In this document: positions 31,437 through 42,478 of the stretch, piece by piece | Position numbering within the stretch: the first letter of the stretch is position 1 | Layout: each line of letters opens with the position of its first letter | Assembly: GCA_020796225.1 (NCBI GenBank) | Contig: CM036775.1 | Span: 13,608,671 to 13,672,670 of the forward strand | Direction of reading: 5' to 3' | DNA length: 64,000 bases | From: Arion vulgaris | Taxonomy: Eukaryota; Mollusca; Gastropoda; Stylommatophora; Arionidae | Position numbers and translations under genes: made by a program | The notes under the pieces: generated by a model | Database searches by the model: none | Told to the model about the DNA's origin: nothing | Seen by the model: only the letters and a program-made list of their open reading frames with translations

Positions 31437-33488
31437 TAGTTCGTTCCAAAATTTGTGATCCCTCTTTACCGACCGATATAAAATCCCTCACACATTTAAC
31501 GAAATTCTTGATTTTTTTTATTTTTAATAGGGAACAGTGACGACGTTCCAAAAGTATTTTTGCCCACCCCCAAAACCCTTTTGTTATGTAAGATTTGAAT
31601 TATATGTTATTACTTTTAACAGCGATGTTGATTTGGTATGATTTTAGAATGTTAACGGTACGAAAGTGAAGTATTGACGTCAAGATGAATGTGCCTTTCC
31701 CTGTAATTCAGCTAGTTAAAATCAGGAATCCCCGAAATTAATCATTTCACTGTATTGAAAATTGTCATTGGCGTGTCACAAACCATTTTTTGCATTACTT
31801 GAAGCGGAAGGTACTATTTTATTATCAATATTAGAAATGAGTTTGGGTAAATTCACTACTATGCAGAAGGTGATTGCACAACAAAAGCTAACTTCTGCAA
31901 AAAGCCAGACGGTGGTTTATATCACAACTTACAAGACCCGAAGAGGAGAACACAACATGCTCTTGGTATAAGTAGAATGTCATTTTGCCGTTGGATAGAA
32001 CAGGACTGTAATGATGAACGTAAGGAAACCAGAAAAGGCCAAAAGGAAAAATGACGATTTCGTGGGGTTTATTGTGGGGAGATTCATAAAATGTTTTTAA
32101 AGGGAAATGATGTGGTTACACTACGTAAATTGAAATTACGTCTGCGAATTCAATGTGATATTGATATTCTAAAACCCCTTTATAGAGTTGTTAGGTGCAG
32201 TGGTTTCACCTTTCGGAAATCTAGTACAGGTCGGAATATAGTTTATGAGAAAACCCTCTGATAGCTGCCCATGCAAATATCTGCGGGGGATACGGGAAGC
32301 GTAGGACGGAAGGTTACGATATTGTATATCTGGACGAAAAAATTTTTAAATGCTCACCATACGTTTGATAAAGAATGGCAATCCCAAAGGAACTAAGAAA
32401 AGGAAATTCCAAGCAGCAAGAGGCAGCGCATTGTTTATGGGTCTCAGGCGGAAAGCAAATGGTCTTGTCGGTGGCCAGAACTTCTTTTCCCCAAACACTG
32501 TCTACAGATGGTAGGGACTACCACCCGAAGTGGGAAAGGACTTATTTTCGGGATTGGTTAGCGAAACCTTCCCTGCTCTGGATAGGCCGTCGTGTTTGCC
32601 CAAAGGCGTTCCCATCATAATGTGGGGGCGCGTGCAACAAAATTCCCACCTCCCTCAAGCACAAAACAAGACATCATGGCGTGGCTTGCAAAAAAAAAAT
32701 ATATCGTTTTGTTGCAACAATTTCAAAACTGAGTTGTTAACTGGTGCAAAGATTTTTTTAATCGATAAAGTCATTGCTGATTACGTCCCCTTCTCTTCAT
32801 TACCACCTTTTCCATTCCCTCTCAATCCCATTGAACTTGTGCGGGCTGCAGTTAAAAGGGCAAGTTGCAGCAGTAAACAAAACTTTCAAAAATTTTGATT
32901 AAAAATCCTAACACTGATGCTCTCGTAAAAATAGATATATAATACTGGAACAAATGTAAAAAGCATGTGCTCCAAAAGGGAAAAGGCATATTGGGAACGA
33001 GATGGTTTGCATTTCTCCAGCCCCAGCATTTGTCAGTCTCTTCGCTCTTCAGACTCCCAATCTAATAGCCCAACATCCCATTTTGGGCCCCTCTTCACCA
33101 ATTGCCTCACAATACAGGGCGGAACAACTACCAAAAAGGGACTCAATTTAAACCCAAAAATAATATCAACATAAAAAAACACTCATGGGAAAAAACTAAC
33201 CATGTCACTTCTTTTTATAATATGTAATAAAGGGGTTTCCCCTTTCAAACATTCCCACCATTTGTTATAATTAAAATTTTAAACTAAAATTTTCATTTTG
33301 TTGTGCTTATGCAAAAAATTTTATAACAAAAAAATTTTTGCATCAACTAAGCTACCTACCAATTAGTTAAACATGGATTCTCCCTCGTGAGGGGATATAA
33401 GACTGCGTGTAAAAAATTACTTGTTTCCATCAGATAAATTTCTTCAAAATTTAAAAATTAGTGTGATCACGAATTTTGGAACGAACTA
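31437..33488 (+). mobile_element. Third Sailor-like transposon, distinct terminal repeats
   Basis: Ends are tagttcgttccaaaatttgt (left) and, at the right, cacgaattttggaacgaact plus a, inverted. A TA precedes the left end; the right target TA is altered. Length 2052, similar to the other two copies, but TIR and body are strongly diverged, and the copy lies in the corrupted block. Confidence 0.72.
31837..33045 (+). pseudogene. Transposase of the third Sailor-like element
   Basis: Fragments in several frames parallel copy 2: MSLGKFTTMQKVIAQQ (like its start), VVTLRKLKLRLRIQCDIDI, GFTFRKS, YDIVYLDE (first Asp), RDWLAKPSLLWI-like, LLTGAKIFLIDKVIADY and FPLNPIELVRAAVK (Glu). Order and spacing match. 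Many frameshifts and substitutions break it; some are likely sequence error. Confidence 0.7.
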
Positions 33489-34190
33489 AGAACTTTTTTT
33501 ATCTCAACTACAATATCGACAGAATCTTCGACTTCCTCCTGAAACAACTAGGTTACTACTGTTTCTTCCCCGTTATAACCACTACTCCCTTCGCTAACAT
33601 CTTTGTCTATTGTCTAATAAAACAATAAATCGTGATTTACTGAACGGGGCAGCTAAAAGGGGTGTGTTTCTCAACTTTTTGATGTCCCAGCTCTTTTTTC
33701 GACAAAACGACTCTACCTATACTCCTGCTCTTTCTTCTGTGTTTTGTCAACCCGCCCTCCAGGCAAAGCGTGCATATTTTCCTCCTGTTACTGTGCCTCT
33801 ACGCTCTCTTATTTCTCGTATATATCGTTCCTCTCCAATGCTCCTCTATTGATATACAACATATCATCCATAACCTGTAAAAATCCCTACTTTTTTTCCC
33901 TATTCTCTTCAAAGTTTAGTTTTTTTCCCAAAGTCAGTTTTAACAACTCGACTATCATTCAAAATTTTGGGGCTGGTTCTGTCTTAATTTAATGCGTTCT
34001 TCCTACTGGTGGTGACCCCCGGTCTTGGTTTCTGACCAAAATTTTATTCGTGTTCAAAATTTTTAGTTGAACAGGAATTCACTTTCTCTCACCTTCTCGA
34101 AGGGGTTTTCCCCTTTACTTGAAAACGGGTTTTTTGTATCTTTTTTTTTTCTGAAACAAAAAAGAGGCTGTTTCTAAACTGTCACACAAT
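33489..34190. other. Unassigned, pyrimidine-rich, low-quality region
   Basis: Two overlapping open frames of about 80 codons at 33610-33992 are rich in Ser, Phe and Leu and match no family I know. No block A counterpart exists, so this is part of an insertion into intron B. Confidence 0.4.
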
Positions 34191-34316
34191 TTATGCAGAT
34201 ATAGACAAAATAAAAAAACGAAAGGAAGGAAAAATTAACCTATCATATAATTTATATTTTGTTTATTCTTTTTCTTGTTCATTTTTTATTTACTTTTTCT
34301 ATTTTTTTGTCTGCAG
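34191..34316 (+). other. 3' end of intron B with splice acceptor
   Basis: Aligns with 4005-4137 (tagacaaaataaaaaaacga, taacctatcatataatttat) and ends tttttttgtctgcag, preserving the acceptor. Confidence 0.75.
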
Positions 34317-34989
34317 GTTGTGGTGACCTTAATGTTGCTAGAAACCAACAACTATGTCTAAACCTGACATGTCCAGATCTACCGCCAAGAGTTTGTAAAG
34401 ATGTCAAATCTAACGAGCCCGGGGTAGTGGTCACGCTGGGAGACGGCTTTAAGTTTATGTGAAAAAACACAGACAGATAAAGGGGGCTGGATTGTCATCA
34501 AAACGTGTAACTCAAAAGAATTTCTATCGTAATTGGGTTGATTATAAATATGGTTTGGGGAAAATCACCCCGGGAACTTCTGGTTCGGAAATGAAAAAAT
34601 TCATCAATTAACATCTCAACGACGATACCAGTTAAAAGGGGAGATTTAACTGTTTGGTACCGAATACAACGCAACCTCCGGTTTTCCCGGGTTCTCGGTG
34701 CGGATGAGGGGTTTCCAGTTACAGGTTGAGGGGTTTCTCTGGGTCTGCTGGAGACAACATCTGATCACCAACGCCCCGCTTTTAGTACTTTTATAAAGAC
34801 TACCAGGACGGCTCACTAACTGCGCTGTAGAGTACCATTTGGGGCTTGGTGGTACAGAGCATGCCCTTGAAATAACCCAAACGGTTTTTGGGGGTTCCCC
34901 GAAATTTGCGGAAGGTTTTAAAGTGGTCGACCATTGCTGGTTATTCTCCCCTGTCACCCTTTCCAAAAAGAAAATTAGACCTAGGCTGA
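34317..34989 (+). pseudogene. FReD copy B, exon 2
   Basis: Begins GCGDLNVARNQQLCLNLTCP then DLPPRVCKDVKSNEPGVVVT in one open frame, giving the N-terminal part of the FReD exon intact, including the single CPDLPP unit and the CKDV motif. Downstream, recognisable pieces (wvdykyg, nfwfgnek, qqrryql, ftfidxd, stop at 34987) are scattered among frames. It is a paralogue of 4138-4878. Much of the damage takes the homopolymer form seen throughout 22.5-36.3 kb, so true pseudogene status is unproven. Confidence 0.78.
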
Positions 34990-35254
34990 CAAAATAGATC
35001 CCCGTGACCATCCAAAATTTTAACCATTACCATTTTTTCTCAATACTGACACTTCAACCCTACACAATCATATTTACAATACACTTTTTTTAAACTAATA
35101 GAACGCACGTAAGAATACTTATAATAAAAATTACTAAAATAATAACACACACGGAACTACACTTATAATAAAACATTACTAAACTAATAACAAACAACCT
35201 TCAAACCAAAGTAGCTAAACATAAGTAAACGTGTAACAGACAACCCAAAGGGGG

Positions 35255-35440
35255 CAGTAAGGGGGTTTTTCCCGAAATCGGATGCATGTGTCCTAAACAT
35301 GTAGACGTCTATGCGTTTAGGGGCCTACCAAACCAATGTGCAACCTTTTTCATTCTTGGCAAAGATCCAAAAATATCACAAAAAATTATTACAATTGGTC
35401 GTAAAAAAAACGAACGCAAAAAAAAGGAGAAGACAACTAA
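35255..35440 (+). mobile_element. SINE family I 3' fragment
   Basis: Reads cccgaaatcggatgcatgtg, cctaaacatgtagacgtcta, ggggcctaccaaaccaatgt and attggtcgtaaaaaaaacga, parallel to the reverse complement of 17470-17600. It interrupts the 40-bp satellite of block B. Confidence 0.7.
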
Positions 35441-35680
35441 AATTAAAACAAACATAACTAAAAAGTATAACAGACAAAACAAAAAATTAAAACAAACATA
35501 ACTAAACGTATAACAGACAAGCAAAGTTAAAACAAACATAACTAAAAAGTTAACAGACAAAAAGTTAAAACAAACATAACTAAACGTATAACAGACAAGC
35601 AAAGTTAAAACAAACATAAAATAAAAAGTATAACAGACAAGCAAAGTTAAAACAAAAAATAACTAAACTTATAATTTCAA
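35441..35680. repeat. 40-bp satellite, block B remnant, about 6 copies
   Basis: Same unit as 5050-6880 (aaacaaacataactaaacg, tataacagacaagcaaagtt), strongly contracted and noisy. Confidence 0.9.
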
Positions 35681-35945
35681 ACAACTAGACTTGGCAACAT
35701 TATTTATGACACTACATACATTGTACTTATTTAGTCTCTTCTATTTCCTCCCTGATGATGATGATGATGGTGTAAAGTTAACCAAAGGGGAACCCTTTCA
35801 ACTTTTCCTTAATTACCGTAATGTATGTCTCTAGGTATAGTCCTTGTTTTTTACATAGACTTTATAGCAGTACTGTCTAACGTTTTTATATATTGATGGC
35901 ATCTGTCTGATGTTTGTGTAATGGAGGGCCCAAAAGTGAGGGGTT
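35681..35945. other. Spacer of block B
   Basis: Aligns with 6881-7149 (atgtatgtctctaggtatag, taacgtttttatatattgat). No gene. Confidence 0.6.
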
Positions 35946-36324
35946 TTAATACTATACTACTACTATACTACTACTACTACTAATACTTCCCTTCCTACTA
36001 CTACTACTTTCCCCTTACTACCCACCACCACTACTACTACTACTACTACTAGCACTTCTAATACTAACCCACCACTACTCTACTCTGCTACTCCACTACT
36101 ACTCTATTTACTACTGGGACTTCAATACTTTACTACCACTCACATATACTACTGGGACTACTACTACTACCCCTTCTAATTCTATTATACCCCTACTCTA
36201 CTCTACTACTACTCCACTACTACTACCACTACTACTACCACTACTACTACTACCCTACTACTTTAAATTCCTAATCTATTACCCACTACTACTACTACTG
36301 TTACTACTACTATTACTACTACTA
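35946..36324. repeat. ACT microsatellite of block B, left part
   Basis: Degraded (ACT)n up to the Sailor insertion; the tract resumes at 39105-39190. The block A counterpart is 7150-7345. Confidence 0.9.
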
Positions 36325-38502
36325 TAGTCTGTCCATTAATTCGTGAGCACGTTTGAAATTGATTTTCTCAAAAACTACCTGTTGGATCTCAGTGATTTTT
36401 CAAGCAGCCTTAGAATATCCATGACGCTAGAGAAATATTTTTTCCAAGAAAATTTGATGTAGTTTGAAATATTTCTTCTTCAGGTTATATTAAATCAACC
36501 TCACCGGATTGTACACAATAGTAACAGATCTACGGTAGACAGACGCGTTGTTCTAAAAATACATTATGGTAACATTGAAATATCGTGAGTAAACAACAAT
36601 TTCACGAATTCTCGTGCACCTAACCCAGTCGACTTTGAAAGCGGAAAGCATATGACGTTATAATTGGGATACCGTTGTATAGTTATAGGTGTATCTCGCT
36701 ATTTGTATGAAGCTATTGTATCATATTTGTTGGCTTATTAAAACTGACATTGATATCACATTCATAATGAGTCTGAAGTGCACATTTATAACAATGCAGA
36801 AGGTTACAGTTTTACTATACCAACACTTCCGTAGGGAATCTAAGAGAGATAATCTATATTGCGATATTCATAACCTGAGAAACGAACGCAACTGGCGCTT
36901 GGTCTGAATAGAGAATCCTTTTCCCGATGGATTAAACAGGACACAAAGGGCACTAATGTCAAGCAAGGAAGGAAAAGAACAATTGACGACTTTGACATAG
37001 ATGTCATAAGACGGGAGCTCTTGAAAATGTTTGCGACAAATCAACTTGTTACTCTCAGGAAACTGAAATTAAAACTGCAATCAGATTGCAGCATAGACAT
37101 TTCTAAAAGTACTCTATGGAAAATTGTAAGAGCCGCCGGCTTCACCTTCAGAAAAACTATAGGCGGCAGGAATATTATTTGTGAAAAGCCACATTTAATT
37201 GCTGCCCGAAGTAAATACCTGAGGCAGATCCGTGAGCGGAGGAGGCAAGGCTATGATATTGTATATTTGGACGAATCCTGGTCAATGTTCACCACACAAT
37301 GCTAAAGAATGGCAATCAGTAGACGGTGAACAGAAAGAAAAATACCAAGCAGCAAAGGCCAGCGTATTATACTAACACATGCAGGAAGCAGTGAAGAAGG
37401 TCTTGTCCATGACGCTGGACTTATTTTCCAATCAAAAGTACCGACGGTAGGGACTACCACACAGAAATGAATGGACATATTTTCAGGCACTGGATGGAGA
37501 AAGATCTACTTCCAATTCTAAACAGACCATCATGCTTGGTAATGGATAATGCATCCTATCACAACACAGTATCAGCGGAAGACAAAGTACCAACTGCATC
37601 AAATACAAAAGATCAAATTAGGACTTGGCTTGCTAAGGAAAATGTCAGCTTTGATAATACATATTTGAAACCCGAGTTGTTGCACCTGGTGAGGATGACA
37701 AATAAGACAAAGGTGTTTCATATTGACAAAATCATTGCGGAATACGGCCACACGTCTTTGCACTACCTCCATATCATGCTCACCTCAATCCGATAGAGCT
37801 TGTCTGGGCTACAGTAAAAGGGCAAGTTGCCGAACAGAACAGGACGTTTAAAATGTGTGATGTTGAAGTTCTGACACGTGAGTCCCTCTCAATGATAGAC
37901 ATGCAGTTGAAGTGTGTTGAACATGTGCTCCGAGAGGAAGACGAGTACTGGCACCGAGATGGATTACAATTTGTCCAGCCAGTAACAATTATCAACCTCA
38001 TGGAATCGTCAGATTCGGGATGATACAAATCATATTTTGATTACAGACTGAGAAATAGCAACGTATACATTTCCATATCCAAATGCGTCTACCATCATAC
38101 AATTTGTGGTGAAGTTAAGACACCCTGGGTGTCTAATGGTGACCGAAGGGAGGACTAACTGTTGCATATTGTATCCAAGTTCACGATTGCACATAAAGGG
38201 CAACACAATTAATTACTTGACCTATCAAGTTAATATGGAGATACACCTATGAATAGAATTGACATGGACAAATGCTAAGGATTACTGTAAAATCTAAAAT
38301 TTGAGCCCCCGTATTTGCAATTGTCATAAAAGATCAAAGAAATTCGCCGATGTGCAAAATCCGTAGCATCTATGGACTACTGGTTAGCTTTATTTTAGCG
38401 TCATGGATATTCTAAGGCTGCATGCAAAAAATCACTGAGATCCAACAGGTAGTTTCCGAGAAAATCAATTTCAAACGTGCTCACGAATTAATGGACAGAC
38501 TA
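36325..38502 (+). mobile_element. Sailor-like (DD~83E) transposon, copy 2
   Basis: Ends tagtctgtccattaattcgt and its complement; TA at 36323-36324 and 38503-38504. Length 2178 versus 2164 for copy 1 and nearly identical, implying recent activity or recent duplication. Inserted in the ACT microsatellite of block B. Sequence quality is clean from its left end onward. Confidence 0.93.
36767..38023 (+). pseudogene. DDE transposase of Sailor copy 2
   Basis: Starts near MSLKCTFITMQKVTVLLYQH and ends with QFVQPVTIINLMESSDSG and TGA 38021-38023. In order: helix-turn-helix (NRESFSRWIKQDTKG), TLRKLKLKLQSDCSIDISKS, a conserved GRNIICEKPHLIAARSKYLR, YDIVYLDESW (Asp 1), MNGHIFRHWMEKDLLPILNR, PSCLVMDNASYHNT (Asp 2), IRTWLAKENVSFDNTYLKPE, FHIDKIIAEYGHTS and NPIELVW-region (Glu; read after a frameshift near 37765). 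Frameshifts near 36880, 37285 and 37765 prevent a single product. About 83 residues lie between Asp 2 and Glu. Family: IS630-Tc1-mariner, DD82E/Sailor-type by spacing. Confidence 0.82.
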
Positions 38503-38529
38503 TACTATTATCGATAATCACCTACTAAA

Positions 38530-39070
38530 TCAAGTAAAGATTTCAATACTGGGAGCATTTTTCAGCAAATGGAAGAATAACTAATGAAATTCAACACAGA
38601 TGCAACAAGCAAATCAAATGATAGGGCAAATGGCGCCAATTTTAAAATGCAAACATGAACACAAAAAGAGCAATGTTCAACACAATCTTTCCCCACATTA
38701 TGTTACCAGTGCCAAACCTGGACGCTGTCAACAAACGATAGAAGAAAACTAGTCACGACAGAGATGAAGTGTTTACGCAGAATGCTGGGTGTAACAAGAA
38801 GAGACCGGTTGAGAAATGAAGACATCAGGAAAAAGTGGGTACAACATCAGAACTAGACTTCATCAGAAACAACAAATTAAATGGTTCGGTCACGTAAGCA
38901 GATTACCATCAGACAGTGCACCCCAAAGAGCAATGCTGCTCCGATACAATGGGTACAAAGCAAAAGGCCGGCCACGCAAAGATGGACCTCAGAGATAACA
39001 GAGGCGACAAAAGAGACTATCTACGAAGCGCATACTAGGGCCCGTTTTAGAAATCTCTTCCTGACCTGAC
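38530..39070 (+). mobile_element. LINE-A 3' fragment
   Basis: Plus-strand pieces: ANQMIGQMAPILKCKHE-like, then TSGKSGYNIRTRLHQKQQIK, WFGHVSRLPSDSAPQRAMLL and KGRPRKD. Parallels the minus strand of 8090-8600. 5'-truncated; sits in the block B microsatellite after Sailor. Confidence 0.75.
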
Positions 39071-39104
39071 GCTGTAGGCAAACACGATTCGAAAAAGAAG
39101 AAAG

Positions 39105-39192
39105 ACTATTACTACTACATACTACTACTAATACTGCTACACTACTACTACTACTACTACTACTGTACTACTACTAATAATAATAATAATCT
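39105..39192. repeat. ACT microsatellite of block B, right part
   Basis: Continuation of the tract at 35946-36324, running into (AAT)n before the LINE-B insertion. Confidence 0.88.
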
Positions 39193-40988
39193 TTCTTTCT
39201 TTCTTTTGTCCTTCTCTGCTTTTTTGCCGCTAGGCTAGCAGGTTTAACTGATGATCGGTTTCCGTGATAATGCACGCTCGGTCGCTTGATATGGTGTGGT
39301 ATTGTGGAGCTTTAAGATGTCTGTAACTCCATCAACCCATCTTTTTCTTGGTCTGCCCTTTCCTCTGATGATTCCATTTTCAGGTTGTACGCTCTTGCAA
39401 CTGGTGTATTCAGGTTCATTCTGACCAAGTGGCCAAACCATTTGAGTCTCTGTTTTCAATAAATCTAATAGCAGGTGTTGTTCCGACTGTTCTTCTAATT
39501 TCCTCATTTCTTATATGGTCTCTTCTTGTTTTATTTACTGCTTTCTCAAGCATCTCATTTCGCATGTGGTAATTTTCCTTTCTTGTTCTTTTGTCAGTGC
39601 CTATGTTTGGCTCTGGTAGCACAGTGTTGGTATCAAGATTGAATTTATAATCTGTCTTTTAGTCACTACTGGAATAGCTGGGTGTTTCAAAATTGGGGTA
39701 AGCTGGTATGTAATGTTGTTGGCTTGCTGGATTCTAGTTTCGATCTCATCTCTCTGTCCAGTCTACTATCAGATGTGAAGATACTTCCAAGGTATTTGAA
39801 TTTACTCACCTGCTTTAGCATTTGGTCATTTATTTGTATGTTGATATCTTTATATTCTCTGTTTATAGTCATGACTTCTGTCTTTTGAATATTGATCTTC
39901 ATGTTGTATTTGAGGCAGCTATTGTTGAGTAAGTTTATGTGTTCTTGAAGCTGTTCAATATTATTATGGAATAAACACTGGTCGTCAGCAAAGAGCAGTT
40001 CATTTTGTTGGTCTGCGTTGAGTGATGTTTCATCTATTTTGGTGATACTATCCATGTAAATAATAAAGAGGAGAGGTGATAAAACACATCCTTGCCGTAC
40101 TCCTGATGTTACTGGAAACCAATTTGTGAGTCCAGCGCTTGTTCGTATGGCACTTTCACTTTCTATATATATGGCTCTAACACAGTCTAGCAGTGTTCCT
40201 TTTATTCCGTAGTTTTCGAGAACATCCCATAATATGTCTCTGTTAACCCTATCAAATGCCTTCTCTTGGTCTATGAAGGCTATATTCATTTGATTTTTGT
40301 GTTCTATAGTCTTTTCACTAATTTGTCTTAGGCAAATATTGCATCTGTGCACCCTTTTCCCTGTCTAAATCCAAACTGTTGTGGACTGAGTGTTGGCTCC
40401 ACAATTGGTCTTATTCGTTGCTCAAGAACTCGTGCAAACATTTTCCCCTCATGGGTTAGGAGGGAGATGCCTCTATATGTACTACAGTCTTGTTTTTACC
40501 TTTTTTCTTCCATATTGGTACTATAATAGCTTTTTGCCAATCTGAAGTGACAGTTCTTTCTTCCCATGCCTTCTTGAAGATGTAATGTACCCAGGTTACT
40601 CCAATCTCCCCACACGCCTTTATTGCTTCTGCTGTTATTCCATCAATTCCCACAGCCTTGTTCTTTGGGCTTCTCTTAATAGCTTGTCTTACCTCACTTA
40701 CTAGTATTTCAGGTTCTTCAATGTTTGCATGTCTCGGTTTGAATGATGTTTTATTCCCAGTATCTGGTATATTCAAGAGGTCTTTGAAGTATTCTTCCCA
40801 TCTTTCTCTGATCTTAACTTCTTCATGTATAGGTTTACCTTGACTATCATTTATATATTCGGATGGCTGGAAGGGTTCGTCCCTTATTCTCATTTTTGCT
40901 ATGGCCTTATAAAATTGTCTGCTGGACTTTACACATAATCTACTGAGATTTTCACCATACATGGTCCAAGATTTTTCTTTCTCCATTT
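39193..40988 (-). mobile_element. Non-LTR retrotransposon (family B), 5'-truncated
   Basis: Minus strand from 40986: MEKEKSWTMYGENLSRL, WEEYFKDLLNIPD, NKAVGIDGITAEAIKACG, DWQKAIIVPIWKKKGK; a frameshift near 40490; then GFRQGKG, NIAFIDQEKAFDRVNRDILW, VRQGCVLSPLLFIIYMDSI, NELLFADDQCLFHNN; then the thumb and a C-terminal region RGKGRPRKRWVDGVTDILKL. The RT core is intact over 221 residues (39687-40352). No endonuclease domain is present. It sits in the AAT/ACT tract of block B. Related 3' ends: 16400-16551 and 47170-47790. Confidence 0.92.
39687..40352 (-). CDS. Reverse transcriptase core ORF of LINE-B
   Basis: 221 codons without a stop: finger and palm motifs AFIDQEKAFDRVNRDIL, GVRQGCVLSPLL and the catalytic FADD (in NELLFADDQCLF), then KYNMKINIQKTEVMTIN and FKYLGSIFTSDSRLDREM (thumb). 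It would need the upstream segment 40456-40986, offset by a frameshift, to make a longer ORF2. Catalytic aspartates are retained, but truncation makes autonomous activity impossible. Confidence 0.85.
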   Translation of the reverse strand: MHRCNICLRQISEKTIEHKNQMNIAFIDQEKAFDRVNRDILWDVLENYGIKGTLLDCVRAIYIESESAIRTSAGLTNWFPVTSGVRQGCVLSPLLFIIYMDSITKIDETSLNADQQNELLFADDQCLFHNNIEQLQEHINLLNNSCLKYNMKINIQKTEVMTINREYKDINIQINDQMLKQVSKFKYLGSIFTSDSRLDREMRSKLESSKPTTLHTSLPQF

Positions 40989-41715
40989 TTCCAAGAATAA
41001 TAATAATAATAGTAATATTAATTTGGTTGAGATACCGATGCTTTCTCCAGTGAAAAAGTAAATGGTGTTATGGAGCAGTAGTATGGTTACAAAATAAAAC
41101 AAGATTCTCAAAGCGGGAAGATCGGGTTTATGGACTGATAAGTATAAAAAAAGGCAGAAACATTGTGTTTTTTCGTGAAATATGATTAGATCTAAAGTCG
41201 GCGGGGTCAAATAGAGCGCCATGAATATTTAACACGTGCGTCATGGCGTCTGCGGGCACCACTTTAGATAGCGCTGCTGTATAGTATGTTTCTTGGTTAT
41301 CTTATGAATATACTTTGAATCTGTGATGTGTAACTTTACTGATGCACATCTTAAACGTTGTTGTTTTGTGTATTGCTGAGTTCTGTATGCTTATGTCTAA
41401 CACATTTTGTTACAACATTGATACCATGATTCTTGTGTAAACAAATAAACAGATACAATTAACAAAGTTGATAACAGTGTTGGAAATAAAGACAAATAAA
41501 GTATTTGATCTAGCTGGTTTTTTAAATTATTATTTTGTTTTCTTTCTGTTCGTCTGAGATAAATTTAAACGTAGTAATGACCCTAATATAGAGCCTCTGA
41601 TTATTTCGTCAAGACTTGCTTTCCTTATTACTATTCTCTCGTCACTCAGGCGAGCCTTACTCCGACTTCAGAGTTACTTGTAATTTAGATTACATAAGTC
41701 AAGTATCCAGAATTT
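40989..41715. repeat. 3' part of block B
   Basis: Close match to 7340-8055 (attaatttggttgaga, gttgttttgtgtattgctga, aacaaataaacagatacaat). Marks the right end of the A/B duplication. Confidence 0.85.
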
Positions 41716-41890
41716 GAACATATAAGAAGACACAAAGGATTAGAAAAGAACACTATAGAAGGAGGTATCCAGGCAAAAGAAGAACATGAAGAACACGGAG
41801 AAGATGAACTTAGGATGTGACTGATCATTTAAGAATGATGGCATCTGGTCTATGAGAGAGACATAGAGAGAGAGATAGTAGCAAGTTGAA
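41716..41890 (+). mobile_element. LINE-D 3' fragment
   Basis: Reads acatataagaagacacaaag, gaaggaggtatccaggcaaa, cttaggatgtgactgatcat, matching the family at 10995-11130. Very short and truncated. Confidence 0.65.
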
Positions 41891-42013
41891 CGCACAGACG
41901 TAACAAGTTGAACCCTTCTTCGCGTGTCTTCTGTCACTTCTCCGTAATTCTCTCTTCTGTCAATTTATCATCCGCCATGGACAGTTCCTGACAAAATGTC
42001 CCGGCTTTCTACA

Positions 42014-42478
42014 TCAATAACAACGAAATTCCCGACAGTGGTAGGATAATTGTCCCAACATAGCACAAGAAATACTTTTCACTTTCCGAACATGAACATT
42101 ATCAGTTACATCATCTATACCCTCATCAGTTATTTCAACTTTATCTGACTCACTCTTATCTAATCCATTGTCTTGCTGAACTTCCCCCTCAGCAATTTCA
42201 GTTTTCAACTCTCTCCTTTCTACTGTTGTATTCAAACTATGATTTCCAGTAACCAAGTTTTCAACATCATTATTCCTTATATAGTGTTTACTGGATGAAG
42301 AAAACCTGTTTCGCGTCTTCTTTGAGAAATTCGAATCTGCAGCAGTCCGACAATTAAAAGTCTTCTTGCGCGTCTGTTCTGTTGTACATAGCTGCACGTT
42401 CGCTACAAGTTCTCTGTTGAAATCAGAATAGTATATCCCTTTTTCTTCGTCAATTTTCCTCATTCTGACCGCGCTCAT
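42014..42478 (-). CDS. Unidentified 154-codon ORF
   Basis: Starts MSAVRMRKIDEEKGIYYSDF and ends QLSYHCREFRCY. It is charged, Ser/Thr/Asn-rich in the middle and acidic around EIAEGEVQQDNGLDKSESDK; no signal peptide, membrane segment or clear motif. It does not overlap any repeat I can see elsewhere in the window, which distinguishes it from the shadow frames. Upstream (to its 5') a cagtaaaatgcag run might be an acceptor. It may be an exon, a single-exon gene or chance; I recognise no family. Confidence 0.35.
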   Translation of the reverse strand: MSAVRMRKIDEEKGIYYSDFNRELVANVQLCTTEQTRKKTFNCRTAADSNFSKKTRNRFSSSSKHYIRNNDVENLVTGNHSLNTTVERRELKTEIAEGEVQQDNGLDKSESDKVEITDEGIDDVTDNVHVRKVKSISCAMLGQLSYHCREFRCY

